This document shows positions 9,202 to 17,949 of a stretch of DNA of 64,000 nt, in pieces. Numbering within the stretch: the stretch's first letter is position 1; the number at the start of each line of letters is the position of its first letter. The stretch lies in assembly GCA_028281665.1 (NCBI GenBank), contig JANQJK010000012.1, positions 1-64,000 of the forward strand. The letters run 5' to 3'. This stretch comes from Hyphococcus sp. (GTDB lineage: Bacteria > Pseudomonadota > Alphaproteobacteria > Caulobacterales > Parvularculaceae). The notes beneath the pieces are model-generated. The model saw nothing but the letters and a program-made list of their open reading frames with translations. It ran no database searches and was not told where the DNA came from. A program made the position numbers and the translations under genes.

Positions 9202-9636
9202 TTAGTCGTCGTCGCCGCCCTTCTTAACGATCGAGGAAACGTCGTCGTCCTCATCGTCGTCCACAAGCAGGCCTGTACTGTCGGAATCGTCATCGTCGTC
9301 GTCATCGTCGAGATCGACGTCGAGATCGCCCAGCGCGCCCAGCTCATCGTCTTCGTTTTCATCATCCTCATCGAGCGCTGCCGCGCGTTTCGACTCGGGC
9401 GCTTTTTTCTCTGCGTCGGCGCTTTCAAGGGATGTTTCCTGCTCCGGCTTCGCCGGCTCTTCCTTGTCCTTGCCGTCGCTTTCTTCTTCGGCGCGGGTCT
9501 TGCGCGGTTTGAGCAACGATTCCGGCACGAATTCATGGCCGCATTTCGGGCAGTGCGCCGGCTCTTTGTTGAGGTCGTAAAACCGCGCGCCGCATTCGGG
9601 GCAGTCTCGTTTTACGCCAAGTTCTGGTTTGCTCAT
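9202..9636 (-). CDS. FYDLN-acid family zinc-ribbon protein (TIGR02300)
   Basis: 144 residues from the ATG at 9636. The N-terminus carries a zinc ribbon with CPECG and CPKCG knuckles around the family motif RFYDLNK. The rest is strikingly acidic: alternating Glu/Lys, then runs of Asp, ending DDDVSSIVKKGGDDD. Members are almost confined to Alphaproteobacteria and have no established function; the zinc ribbon hints at nucleic-acid or protein contact. It is divergent from aroA with 113 bases between the starts, and lies upstream of tRNA-Ala on the same strand. Confidence 0.9.
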   Translation of the reverse strand: MSKPELGVKRDCPECGARFYDLNKEPAHCPKCGHEFVPESLLKPRKTRAEEESDGKDKEEPAKPEQETSLESADAEKKAPESKRAAALDEDDENEDDELGALGDLDVDLDDDDDDDDSDSTGLLVDDDEDDDVSSIVKKGGDDD

Positions 9637-9749
9637 GAGAATCGCCGATGGTTGTCTTGTCGGAGGAGGCGGGCGTGTTGCCACGCGTTTGCCCGGCTGT
9701 CAAAAGGAATGACGTCGCAAGCGCCGCCGCGCGGCGGCTTCTGGAAGGA

Positions 9750-11081
9750 ATGCCTGTATTGTCCCAACTGACCGGCCCCATGATCGCCCGCAAGGCCCGC
9801 CCGCTCGCCGGCGCGTGCGCTGCGCCCGGCGACAAGTCGATTTCTCACCGGGCCCTGATCTTCGGCGCCCTGGCCGACGGAGCCTCGCGAGTATCCGGCC
9901 TGCTGGAAGGGGAAGACGTCCTGCGCACCGCGGCCGCCATGCGCGCGCTTGGCGCTGAGATCGAGCGCGACGGGGGCGACTGGCAGGTGCGCGGCGGGCC
10001 GTGGCGCGCGCCGAACCAGCGGCTTTACTTCGGCAATTCAGGAACCGGCGTGCGGTTGGTTATGGGGGCTGTCGCCGGCGCCGGCGTTGCGGCGTCCTTT
10101 GACGGCGACAAGAGCCTGCGATCCCGGCCCATGGGCCGGGTGCTTGAGCCCTTGCGTATGATGGGCGTGACGGCGACGGCGCAGGACAGCCGGCTGCCCG
10201 TGTCGCTTGAGGCGGGGGACGGCCTGAAGGCGGTTTCGTGCAAGCTTGCGAAACCGTCGGCCCAGGTGAAATCGGCGATCTTGCTGGCGGCTTTGGGCGC
10301 GGAGGGCGTGACGAGGGTGCATGAGCCCGCGCTCTGCCGCGATCATACGGAGCGCATGCTGGGCGCTTTCGGCGCCGACCTATCCTTCGAGCCGGATGAG
10401 GCCGGCGGCCGGTTCATTTCCCTGCGCGGGGGACAGCGCCTTCGCGCGGCGGAAGTCGCCGTGCCCGGCGATCCGTCGTCGGCCGCATTTCTGGCGGCGG
10501 CGGCGGTCATTACGCCGGGGGCTGACGTCACCATCAAAAACGTTCTCGTTAATCCGCTGCGTACCGGCTTTTATCAAACCCTGAAGGACATGGGGGCTGA
10601 CATCGCGTTTGAAAATCAGCGCGAGTCCTGCGGCGAGCCCATCGCCGACATTCGCGCCCGTCATTCGGTATTGCACGGCGTCGACGTTCCGGCGGAGCGT
10701 GCGCCGTCGATGATTGACGAATATCCGATCCTGTCGGTAGTCGCTGCGTTCGCAACTGGCGAAACGAAGATGAACGGTCTGGAAGAGTTGCGCGTCAAGG
10801 AGAGCGACCGCGTTGCATCAACGGAAAGCGGTCTTGCCGCGAACGGCGTTGACGTCAAAAGCGGGCCGGATTGGCTGCGCGTCGCTGGCGACGGTTCGCC
10901 GCCGGCGGGCGGCGGGCGGGTGAAGGTCGAACACGATCACCGTATCGCCATGAGCTTTCTGGTCATGGGGCTCGCGGCGCGCTCGCCGGTGGAGATTGAC
11001 GACGGCGCCATGATCGCGACGAGCTTTCCGGCCTTTGTTGAAACCATGTCCGCAATCGGCGCCGATGTGGGCGCTGCGTAA
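9750..11081 (+). CDS. aroA: 3-phosphoshikimate 1-carboxyvinyltransferase (EPSP synthase)
   Basis: 443 residues. It joins phosphoenolpyruvate to shikimate-3-phosphate in the shikimate pathway. Visible signatures are GDKSISHRALIFGAL, FGNSGTGVRLVMG, the LRVKESDR segment and the C-terminal VEHDHRIAMSFLVMGL. The position equivalent to E. coli Gly96 is Gly. The start is uncertain: the ATG at 9750 has GGAAGGA abutting it, while the ATG at 9780 has no ribosome site; 9750 gives an N-terminus of usual length. It heads the aroA-cmk-rpsA block typical of Alphaproteobacteria. A hairpin without a T-run (11081-11098) follows the stop. Confidence 0.96.
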   Translation: MPVLSQLTGPMIARKARPLAGACAAPGDKSISHRALIFGALADGASRVSGLLEGEDVLRTAAAMRALGAEIERDGGDWQVRGGPWRAPNQRLYFGNSGTGVRLVMGAVAGAGVAASFDGDKSLRSRPMGRVLEPLRMMGVTATAQDSRLPVSLEAGDGLKAVSCKLAKPSAQVKSAILLAALGAEGVTRVHEPALCRDHTERMLGAFGADLSFEPDEAGGRFISLRGGQRLRAAEVAVPGDPSSAAFLAAAAVITPGADVTIKNVLVNPLRTGFYQTLKDMGADIAFENQRESCGEPIADIRARHSVLHGVDVPAERAPSMIDEYPILSVVAAFATGETKMNGLEELRVKESDRVASTESGLAANGVDVKSGPDWLRVAGDGSPPAGGGRVKVEHDHRIAMSFLVMGLAARSPVEIDDGAMIATSFPAFVETMSAIGADVGAA

Positions 11082-11146
11082 GCGGCGTATATGCCGCTGA
11101 TGCTTGCCTTGCCTGACGGGCCCCCAATTCGTTAAGGAGAGCGCCC

Positions 11147-11803
11147 ATGGACGCTTCCTTCGTTATTGCGCTCGATGGGCCGGCCGCATCCGGCAAGGGA
11201 ACGCTGGCGCGGCGCATTTCCGAACAATACGCATTCGCTTATCTGGACACGGGCACCCTTTACCGCGGGGTCGCCTGGAGCATGCTGCGGGCGGGCCTCG
11301 ACCCGGCTGACGAACAGCGCGCGGCCGCCGCGGCGCGAGACTACGATCATGCAGCGATCGAAGGCGCGGATATCCGCACCCGGGCCGTCAGCGCCGCCTC
11401 GTCCGTGGTCGCGAAAAACCCTGACGTCCGGGCGGCGCTGCTCGACTTTCAGCGCCGCTTCGCCAAGGCGCCGCCGGGCGGCGTGCGCGGGGCAATCCTC
11501 GACGGGCGCGATATCGGGACGGTGGTCTGTCCCGACGCCTCAGTGAAATTCTTCGTGACGGCCAATGCGACGGTGCGCGCCAACCGCCGCTGGCTGGAGC
11601 TGGTGGAGGCCCGCCCGGACCTCACGGAAGCGGCTGTTTACAAGGACTTGCTGGAGCGGGACGAAAGGGACGCCGGCCGCGCCGACGCCCCCATGACCCG
11701 CGCCGACGACGCGGAGTTGCTTGACACTACTCATTTGTCTATAGACGCGGCCTTCGCGGCGGCGCGCCGCGTTATTGACGGCGCCCTTCAGCGCTGCGGC
11801 TGA
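11147..11803 (+). CDS. cmk: cytidylate kinase
   Basis: 218 residues. It phosphorylates CMP and dCMP. The P-loop GPAASGKGTLARRI is near the N-terminus, followed by YLDTGTLYRGVAW and GRDIGTVVCPDA, both conserved CMP-binding segments, and an RDERDAGRADAP lid. AAGGAGA sits 7 bases before the ATG. It is between aroA and rpsA in the standard order; the 65-base gap from aroA and 190-base gap to rpsA leave room for a separate rpsA promoter. Confidence 0.97.
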   Translation: MDASFVIALDGPAASGKGTLARRISEQYAFAYLDTGTLYRGVAWSMLRAGLDPADEQRAAAAARDYDHAAIEGADIRTRAVSAASSVVAKNPDVRAALLDFQRRFAKAPPGGVRGAILDGRDIGTVVCPDASVKFFVTANATVRANRRWLELVEARPDLTEAAVYKDLLERDERDAGRADAPMTRADDAELLDTTHLSIDAAFAAARRVIDGALQRCG

Positions 11804-11994
11804 GTATTTCCCTTGGTTGCAGGCGCTGACGGGCGGTTTTTGTGTTTCCGCTCATGAGCGTGATTGCGCCGCTAAACGTTAACTCGGCTTTACCGTCCGG
11901 GATCGAAGTAACGGATCCCGGAAAGACCGCCGGATCAACCGGTCGGCCCTGAACAATGCGGCTTGCGCCGAACTGAATGGAGTATTGAGACCCC

Positions 11995-13704
11995 GTGTCT
12001 TCAACTGAAACCCTTAACCCGACCCGCGACGCGTTCGCGGAAATGCTTGAAGCCTCCCTTGTCGATCGCCAGGATTTTGAAGAAACCGTTGTCACCGGCA
12101 AAATCACGGCTATCGAAAAAGACGTCGCCGTTATCGACGTCGGCCTCAAAACCGAAGGCCGCGTGCCGCTCAAGGAATTTTCGCAGCCCGGCAAACCTTC
12201 AGAATTAAGCGTCGGCGACACTGTCGAAGTTTACGTCGAACGCGTTGAAAACGCCCTTGGCGAGGCTGTTATCAGCCGCGAAAAAGCGCGCCGCGAGGAA
12301 GCCTGGGAGCGCCTCGAAAAAGTCTTCGATTCCGGCGAGCGCGTCGACGGCGAGATTTTCAACCGCGTCAAAGGCGGCTTTACGGTCGACCTTGGCGGTG
12401 CCGTTGCATTCCTGCCCGGCAGTCAGGTGGACATTCGGCCGGTGCGCGACGCCGGTCCGCTGATGAATATTCCGCAGCCCTTCCGCATTCTGAAAATGGA
12501 CAAGCGGCGCGGCAATATCGTTGTCTCCCGCCGTTCAATCCTTGAGGAGGATCGCGCGGAACATCGACAGGAAGTCGTCAAGGAACTGAACGAGGGCGAC
12601 GAGCGCGAAGGCGTTGTGAAGAACATCACCGACTATGGCGCATTCGTTGAACTTGCGCCGGGCGTCGACGGCCTCCTCCATGTCACCGACATGTCCTGGA
12701 GCCGCGTCAACCATCCGTCGGAAGTGCTGGGCGTCAACGACACCGTCCGGGTCAAGATCATCAAGATCAATCCGGAAACGCACCGCATCTCCCTCGGCAT
12801 CAAGCAGCTGACGCCGGATCCGTGGGAAGGCGTTGCGGCGAAATACCCGATCGACGCGAAGTTCCGCGGCAAGGTCACCAACATCACCGATTACGGCGCC
12901 TTTGTTGAGCTGGAAGACGGCATTGAAGGCCTCGTCCACGTTTCGGAAATGAGCTGGGTGAAGAAAAACGTGCACCCGGGCAAAATCGTTTCGACCTCCC
13001 AGGAAGTCGAAGTTATGGTGCTTGAAGTCGATGAATCCAAACGCCGGATTTCTCTCGGTCTCAAGCAGTGCCTCGACAATCCGTGGGAGCGTTTCGCCGA
13101 AGAACATCCGGTCAATTCGGTCATCGAAGGCGAGATCAAGAACATCACGGAGTTTGGCCTGTTTGTTGGTCTCACCGAAGAAATGGACGGCATGGTCCAT
13201 CTCTCCGATCTCGACTGGAACCGTTCCGGCGAGGACGCGATCAAGGATTACGAAAAAGGCCAGATGGTCAAAGCGAAAATCCTTGACGTCGATCCGGAAA
13301 AGGAACGCATTTCGCTTGGCGTGAAACAGGTCGGTTCCGATCCGATGGAAGCGATCGGCGAATTGCAGCGCGGCGCCGATGTGACGTGCACGGTAACCGC
13401 CATCGAGTCCGGCGGGATCGAAGTTCAGATCTCCGGCGCAGACGGACCGAAAGCGTTCATTCGCAAATCCGACCTTTCCAAGGAACGTTCCGAGCAACGC
13501 CCGGAACGGTTCGCGGTTGGCGACAAGATCGACGCGCGCGTGACGTCCATCGATTCCAAAACGCGCCGCATCAACGTCTCCATCAAGGCGCGTGAAGTTG
13601 CGGAGGAAAAAGAGGCTGTCGAACAGTTCGGATCGGCGGATTCTGGCGCTTCGCTCGGCGACATCCTCGGTGCGGCGTTAAAAGAGAACGAAAAGAAAGA
13701 CTGA
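11995..13704 (+). CDS. rpsA: 30S ribosomal protein S1
   Basis: 569 residues from a GTG start. Six S1 RNA-binding domains can be counted at roughly 33-100, 116-185, 203-272, 288-358, 375-445 and 460-532. Domains 3 and 4 repeat NITDYGAFVEL almost exactly, and domain 5 carries the variant NITEFGLFVGL. S1 binds mRNA leaders to the small subunit and is essential in most proteobacteria. Length and order are normal for the class. A strong intrinsic terminator follows at 13725. Confidence 0.97.
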   Translation: MSSTETLNPTRDAFAEMLEASLVDRQDFEETVVTGKITAIEKDVAVIDVGLKTEGRVPLKEFSQPGKPSELSVGDTVEVYVERVENALGEAVISREKARREEAWERLEKVFDSGERVDGEIFNRVKGGFTVDLGGAVAFLPGSQVDIRPVRDAGPLMNIPQPFRILKMDKRRGNIVVSRRSILEEDRAEHRQEVVKELNEGDEREGVVKNITDYGAFVELAPGVDGLLHVTDMSWSRVNHPSEVLGVNDTVRVKIIKINPETHRISLGIKQLTPDPWEGVAAKYPIDAKFRGKVTNITDYGAFVELEDGIEGLVHVSEMSWVKKNVHPGKIVSTSQEVEVMVLEVDESKRRISLGLKQCLDNPWERFAEEHPVNSVIEGEIKNITEFGLFVGLTEEMDGMVHLSDLDWNRSGEDAIKDYEKGQMVKAKILDVDPEKERISLGVKQVGSDPMEAIGELQRGADVTCTVTAIESGGIEVQISGADGPKAFIRKSDLSKERSEQRPERFAVGDKIDARVTSIDSKTRRINVSIKAREVAEEKEAVEQFGSADSGASLGDILGAALKENEKKD

Positions 13705-13724
13705 TCCCGCATACCTTGCGGACG

Positions 13725-13756
13725 AAAAACCCCGGCCCTTCGGCCGGGGTTTTTTG
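13725..13756 (+). terminator. rho-independent terminator of rpsA
   Basis: Perfect 8-bp stem CCCCGGCC (13730-13737) / GGCCGGGG (13742-13749) with loop CTTC, flanked by an A-run and a T-run, 20 bases after the rpsA stop. The A and T flanks extend the stem, so it could also act on the convergent M48 transcript. Confidence 0.93.
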
Positions 13757-13794
13757 TTGCCGTTTGCGCGGGAACCTTACGACCGCGACAGGCT

Positions 13795-14901
13795 CTAATC
13801 GTCGCTTTCCCGGCAAGCGTCGCGCACCGTCGCCCAGTCGGCGTCGCTGAAGGGCAGCTCGCCGGTTGCGCCGGCGCGGGCGTTCGCCGCGGCGATCCGC
13901 TCATCGGTATCGGGATGGGTCTTCAGCCAGCTCGGCATTCGCCGTTTGTCCGGCATTGCCTCTTCACTCCCCGACTCGCCGCCGACACTTTCCGTAATGG
14001 CGGCGAAGGCCCGGGCCAGCGCCGCCGGATCGAGGCCGGCGCTTTCCATGATCTCATATGCTGCGGCGTCCGCCGCGGCTTCCTGCGCGCGGGTGTGACG
14101 CAGTTGCGTGAGCTGTCCGGCGATCAGCACCGCCTGCTGCGCAAGGCCCGATCCGCCGGTGATCGCTTCCAGCAGAATGCCGAGACCGGCATTGCGATAA
14201 AACGCGCGCAAGCCGTCGCGATTGCGAACGTGGCCCAGCTCATGGGCCATGACAGCGAGAAACGCTTCCTGATCGTCGCGCAGCGCATCGAGCAGCCCTG
14301 ACGTCGCCATCACCTGTCCGCCCGGCAGCGCGAAGGCGTTCGGCGCCGACGTGCGCACAATGTTGACGTGAATGGTCTCAAAGCCCACATCGCCGCTCGC
14401 CGCCATCTCCTCCATCACCGGCGTCAGCAGAGTGAGCGACTGATCGCTGGCGCATCGCCGAAAGACGGTCTGTATCTGCGCGGCCATGTTGGCGCCGATG
14501 CGCTGTTCAAAGCCCTTGGGTGTTGCCTGCGCGAGGGGACCGGACGCCGCCGGCACGCCGAGAAAGAGGAACGCGGCGATCAGTCCCGCCGCAGCGATCA
14601 TTATGGCGACGGCGGCGCCGAGACGGCGCACGCCCGCATAACGGCTGTGCTGGTCGGGCGCGAATTCCGCCAGCGCGCCGCGGGCCGCCGCCGGCAACAC
14701 GAGTACTGCGTCGGGCTCCGACTGTGCGCCGAGCCGGCATTCGTTCGCCTGACTGTCGAGAACGGTGACGTCGTGATAAGGCCAAGAAAATTCGCGGCTC
14801 GGGAGTTCGACGAACACGCCGCCGGCTTCGAAAACAGCGACGGCCGGCGCCGCGTTGGCGCTCTTGCCGTCAAAAAACCGCCCCTCGAACCGCTGCGTCA
14901 T
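13795..14901 (-). CDS. M48 family metallopeptidase
   Basis: 368 residues. The first about 95 residues form a small soluble domain, then one membrane segment (AVAIMIAAAGLIAAFLFLG). The peptidase domain has AHELGHVRNRDG, the HExxH zinc site, and a later QEAAADAAAYEIMESAG with the third ligand Glu. This suits a membrane-tethered M48 enzyme of the HtpX/Oma1 superfamily acting on envelope proteins. The start codon overlaps the stop of the DUF898 gene (TGATG), so the two are translated as a coupled pair; this pairing recurs in proteobacteria. Confidence 0.9.
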   Translation of the reverse strand: MTQRFEGRFFDGKSANAAPAVAVFEAGGVFVELPSREFSWPYHDVTVLDSQANECRLGAQSEPDAVLVLPAAARGALAEFAPDQHSRYAGVRRLGAAVAIMIAAAGLIAAFLFLGVPAASGPLAQATPKGFEQRIGANMAAQIQTVFRRCASDQSLTLLTPVMEEMAASGDVGFETIHVNIVRTSAPNAFALPGGQVMATSGLLDALRDDQEAFLAVMAHELGHVRNRDGLRAFYRNAGLGILLEAITGGSGLAQQAVLIAGQLTQLRHTRAQEAAADAAAYEIMESAGLDPAALARAFAAITESVGGESGSEEAMPDKRRMPSWLKTHPDTDERIAAANARAGATGELPFSDADWATVRDACRESDD

Positions 14902-16025
14902 CAGAAATTCGAAATAAGGTCGAGCCCGTCTGCAAGGCCTTCGCCCTGGCTCGGCGCCAGGTGCTCGTTCTGTTTGATGGCGCCGAAATCAATCTCGCCG
15001 TCGAGCGAAATGCGGTTGGCGATCCGTTTCCAGACGCGCATCTGCACGGCCATGAAGCCGAAGCCAAGGGTGAACACGAGCAAAAACAGATTCGTAATCG
15101 TCAACTCAATGATATCGAATGTGGACATGCGCGATGAGAATCGCACGCCGCCGACTTCGAGACTCTTGATAATCCGCCGGATCATCACCGCCTCATGCCA
15201 CGCCATGGCGAGGCCGATGAATATGATAAGCGGGATAAGCGAAGCGTACAGCCTGATAATGAACTCAACGTCCTGGGTTGTCGCCGGATCGAAGTCCTCG
15301 CCCCCCATCGACATGAACATCCACACACCCCAGGCGATGTAGCCAACGAGCGCGCCAACCCAGGCCAGTGCGAAACTTGCGTAGACAGGCTCCTTTGTCG
15401 CCTCTTCGGTATTGGTGAATGAAAATTTCTCACTGCCGAAATAGGCGTTGTCCCACATGCGCCGGGAAAGTCGGATGCGCGCTTCCGGGCCGAACCACCC
15501 GAGAGTGATAGCGCTTAAGATACCGTAGCCGAACATGGCGAAGCCGAAGCCGATCGCCGATCCGGTTTGTGCAAAACGAACGCCGCGATAACGCGTGCGC
15601 GACAGATGATATCGTCGCGCCAGAAAGATCGCGACGCCGATGACGACGAAGAGCGCGAGATAAAGAGGAATGATAACGAGAAAAATCAGGTCCGGTCCAA
15701 GCAGCAATTGCGCTGCAACGACCGCCCCGACGAATGGTATCATCAGCGTGAAAATGGCGATCAAAAACCCGACGAAGAGTTCAAGGCCGCGGCCGGTATA
15801 CTCCATCGTTTCCTGACCGGCATAGGTGTCGGCCCACAGCCGGCGGCGAAAATGGGTGCGCCCCCAGAACCGGAATATGGTCAGGGTGAAAACGTTGAGG
15901 ATGGTGGTGTAAAACCCGATCCACAGCATGGCGAGAATCTTCGACCGGTTGCCGACCGGCAGGTCCGCGCCGCTGATGCGGTCGCCCGGTTCGCTCGCCG
16001 TCGCCTCTAGAGTGGAATCTGACAT
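14901..16025 (-). CDS. DUF898 (YjgN-like) multi-pass membrane protein
   Basis: 374 residues with about six to eight hydrophobic segments. The family's repeated unit is visible twice: FRFWGRTHFRRRLW with a following GxxYTGRG-type segment, and RIRLSRRMWDNAYFGSEKFSF, where aromatic and basic residues flank membrane helices. DUF898 has no established biochemical role. Coupling to the downstream M48 peptidase suggests it may present or regulate substrates for that protease in the inner membrane (inference). Confidence 0.88.
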   Translation of the reverse strand: MSDSTLEATASEPGDRISGADLPVGNRSKILAMLWIGFYTTILNVFTLTIFRFWGRTHFRRRLWADTYAGQETMEYTGRGLELFVGFLIAIFTLMIPFVGAVVAAQLLLGPDLIFLVIIPLYLALFVVIGVAIFLARRYHLSRTRYRGVRFAQTGSAIGFGFAMFGYGILSAITLGWFGPEARIRLSRRMWDNAYFGSEKFSFTNTEEATKEPVYASFALAWVGALVGYIAWGVWMFMSMGGEDFDPATTQDVEFIIRLYASLIPLIIFIGLAMAWHEAVMIRRIIKSLEVGGVRFSSRMSTFDIIELTITNLFLLVFTLGFGFMAVQMRVWKRIANRISLDGEIDFGAIKQNEHLAPSQGEGLADGLDLISNF

Positions 16026-16129
16026 TGCCGCCCCGCTGTTTTTGCCCCGAAGATTGGAGGCTAGGTTTCAGCCTATCGGCTTGTCAAACCGCCCGGTTAC
16101 GACTTTCTTAATGGATCAGGAGCCGAGAT

Positions 16130-16996
16130 TTGCCGGAATTGCCAGAGGTTGAGACGGTCCGCCGGGGCCTTGCGCCAACATTGGACGGCGCCGTTATTCG
16201 GCGCGTGGAGGCGCGCCGGCCGGATTTGCGTTTTCCGTTTCCCGCGGGGTTTGCCAAGCGCCTTGCGGGCGCGCGGGTCCAGTCGCTTGATCGCAGGGGC
16301 AAATTCCTCGTGGCGCCGCTGTCGACCGGCGACGCCCTGATCATGCATCTGGGGATGACGGGACGGTTTACAGTTAATGATGGCGGGTCGGCCCGGCTCG
16401 GAAAGTTCGCCCATGACCACGATACGGATCCGCGGCACGATCATGTGGTTTTTCGCCTTAAAACAGATGCCGGCGCCGACGCTGTCATCACCTACAACGA
16501 TCCGCGCCGTTTCGGGTACATGGACCTGGTGGGCCAGGGGGAGCTCGAGAAGTCCTCCCATTTCAATGGCATGGGCCCGGAACCGCTCGGGGAGGCCTTT
16601 ACCGCTGCATGGCTTAGCGATGCGCTCAAGGGACGGTCGACGCCGATCAAGTCCGCGCTGCTCGACCAGCGCCTCGTGGCGGGCATCGGCAATATCTACG
16701 CCTGCGAAGCGCTGTTCCGGGCGCGGGTGTCGCCGAAACGGCTTGCCGCTTCCGTTGCGGGGCGTCGCGCCGAACGGCTCCACGGGGCGATTGTCGCGGT
16801 TCTGGCGGAGGCGATCGACGCTGGCGGATCGACCTTGCGGGACTTTGCCGGGGCAGACGGGGCCCTTGGCTATTTCCAGCATAATTTCGACGTCTACGGG
16901 CGAGAAGGCGAGGGGTGTCCGGTCTGCGCCGCCCCTGTCCGGCGGCTGGCGCAGTCGGGTCGGTCGACCTTTTTTTGCGGCCGCTGCCAGCGTTAG
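16130..16996 (+). CDS. mutM: formamidopyrimidine-DNA glycosylase
   Basis: 288 residues. It excises 8-oxoguanine and related lesions and nicks the strand. The N-terminus [13 protein letters not shown], with the Pro that becomes the catalytic amine, fixes the start at the TTG codon at 16130 (AGGAG 9 bases upstream). DRRGKFL holds the conserved Lys, [11 protein letters not shown] follows, and the C-terminus is a zinc finger (CPVC...CGRC) ending CQR. It lies upstream of rpsT and dnaA, a frequent alphaproteobacterial neighbourhood. Confidence 0.96.
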   Translation: MPELPEVETVRRGLAPTLDGAVIRRVEARRPDLRFPFPAGFAKRLAGARVQSLDRRGKFLVAPLSTGDALIMHLGMTGRFTVNDGGSARLGKFAHDHDTDPRHDHVVFRLKTDAGADAVITYNDPRRFGYMDLVGQGELEKSSHFNGMGPEPLGEAFTAAWLSDALKGRSTPIKSALLDQRLVAGIGNIYACEALFRARVSPKRLAASVAGRRAERLHGAIVAVLAEAIDAGGSTLRDFAGADGALGYFQHNFDVYGREGEGCPVCAAPVRRLAQSGRSTFFCGRCQR

Positions 16997-17118
16997 AAAA
17001 ATGCTGGAAAATAAGGGCTGCAAAGCCGGTTGACGCTCTATGGGCGCGTCGCTATATACGCGCGCTCGCGCCGAGGGCGCAGACAATTAATAGCTTGTAA
17101 CCGAAACGAAAAAAGCAC

Positions 17119-17385
17119 ATGGCCAACACGTCGTCCGCCAAGAAAATGGTCCGGAAAATCGCTCGCCGAAGCGCAACGAACAAGGCACGCCGATCGCGCG
17201 TCCGCACGTTCCTGCGTAAAGTCGAAGAAGCGATTTCGACGGGCGACAAAGCGGCGGCCGATGCTGCGTTTCGTTCTGCACAACCGGAACTGCAACGCGC
17301 TGTTTCAAAAGGCGTTGTTCACAAAAAAACCGCCGCGCGCAAACTGTCGCGTCTTACAACGCGCATTAAGGCCATCGGCGCCTGA
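17119..17385 (+). CDS. rpsT: 30S ribosomal protein S20
   Basis: 88 residues, rich in Lys/Arg, beginning [18 protein letters not shown] after Met, with the internal [19 protein letters not shown] and a [16 protein letters not shown] tail. All match S20, which binds the 5' domain of 16S rRNA. It is monocistronic by spacing (122 bases after mutM, 564 before dnaA). Confidence 0.97.
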   Translation: MANTSSAKKMVRKIARRSATNKARRSRVRTFLRKVEEAISTGDKAAADAAFRSAQPELQRAVSKGVVHKKTAARKLSRLTTRIKAIGA

Positions 17386-17605
17386 CTTTCGGCGCCGTCG
17401 TTACCCGTTGGCGCCTCTGATTGTTGCATCCCGACGACGCAGTCTCTAAACTAAAAAACGCAATGAATGCGTCACGCACGTAATGCGCGTTGCACCCAAT
17501 TCTGCGTTGTGCGGCCTAAGTTTTTGATTTGTCTTAAAACTGCAAAAAACTTTGCCGCGGCCTTCGAATCACGCTTGACCGCGCGCGAAAAAAAACTAGA
17601 GTTAA

Positions 17606-17644
17606 CGAAGTTCACGTCGTTACGACGTATGCGGAATAACTTCG
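17606..17644 (+). repeat. nested inverted repeat upstream of dnaA
   Basis: An inner 15-bp palindrome ACGTCGT-T-ACGACGT (17614-17628) sits inside outer arms CGAAGTT (17606-17612) and AACTTCG (17638-17644). The inner element looks like an operator for a dimeric regulator. GTTAAC just before the outer arm contains a TTAAC half-site of the CtrA type, but no paired half-site was seen. Confidence 0.6.
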
Positions 17645-17739
17645 CAAATTCAAGTAAAGATCAGTTGCGTACTCACTGGCTGCCTCGGGGAATATTGGGG
17701 CGGCGGCGCTGTATTTGTGCAATGGAAAAGGGGTTCGGA

Positions 17740-17814
17740 ATGATTTGGAGCAATAATTTTCGTTTAGTTCTTATACGGATTATTGCTCCGGTTTTCGGGC
17801 CGGGCGACCGCTAG
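17740..17814 (+). CDS. possible 24-residue leader peptide upstream of dnaA
   Basis: ATG at 17740 has AAAAGGGG about 6 bases upstream and is followed by 24 codons to a TAG. The peptide starts MIWSNNFRLVLIRIIAPVFG and is hydrophobic and basic. Codons 3-17 overlap both arms of a perfect 11-bp inverted repeat, GGAGCAATAAT (17747-17757) and ATTATTGCTCC (17779-17789), and a terminator-like hairpin starts 7 bases after the stop. An in-frame ATG at 17722 would add six residues. The order peptide-hairpin-T-run resembles an attenuator, but it may also be a small RNA or chance. No homologue is known to me. Confidence 0.35.
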   Translation: MIWSNNFRLVLIRIIAPVFGPGDR

Positions 17815-17820
17815 GCGGTT

Positions 17821-17842
17821 GCCGCGCGTAGCGGCGCTTTTT
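17821..17842 (+). terminator. hairpin with T-run upstream of dnaA
   Basis: GCCGC (17821-17825) pairs with GCGGC (17831-17835) across loop GCGTA and is followed by GC and five T. The stem is short, so termination may be partial. It could end a leader or small RNA, or serve as an attenuator before dnaA. Confidence 0.45.
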
Positions 17843-17949
17843 GCGTCGTTCTCAATTCAATATTGCAGGCTGTTAAGCGCGGGGGCGTGGCTCCGCTGCT
17901 GAACGTCTTTGTCTAGATCATTTCTGAATATCCAAACGGGCGAAATTTC

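Larger units (their letters stand above)
17386..17949 (+). other. 564-bp rpsT-dnaA intergenic region, dyad-rich; dnaA leader or origin candidate
   Basis: This is the longest gap in the replication block and is visibly more AT-rich than its flanks around 17510-17660. It holds a nested inverted repeat (17606-17644), an 11-bp perfect inverted repeat with a small reading frame (17740-17814) and a hairpin plus T-run (17821-17842). One GANTC methylation site (17566-17570) is present. I found no consensus DnaA box (TTWTNCACA); the nearest is TTTGTGCAA at 17714-17722. It must hold the dnaA promoter. An origin role is possible by position only. Confidence 0.5.

Noticed and set aside
9750-11081. Glyphosate-insensitive (CP4-like) EPSP synthase
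   Set aside because: The surrounding FGNxxTGxRLxMG resembles CP4, but the key position is Gly, not Ala.
11081-11098. Hairpin AGCGGC/GCCGCT after aroA as a terminator
   Set aside because: No T-run follows, and cmk is 48 bases away in a conserved operon; left as a simple hairpin.
12535-13497. Long open frame opposite rpsA
   Set aside because: A 320-codon antisense frame caused by GC-rich codon structure; rpsA is certain.
17600-17650. loxP-like half-sites (ATAACTTCG and CGAAGTT) before dnaA
   Set aside because: The arms face the opposite way from loxP, the spacer length differs and only 7-9 bases match; treated as a general dyad.
17714-17722. DnaA box TTTGTGCAA
   Set aside because: Matches the consensus on either strand too poorly and stands alone.
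17467-17739. N-terminal part of a longer frame leading into the leader peptide
   Set aside because: Cys/Arg-rich, no ribosome site, and it crosses the palindromic region; only the short frame from 17740 has a ribosome site.
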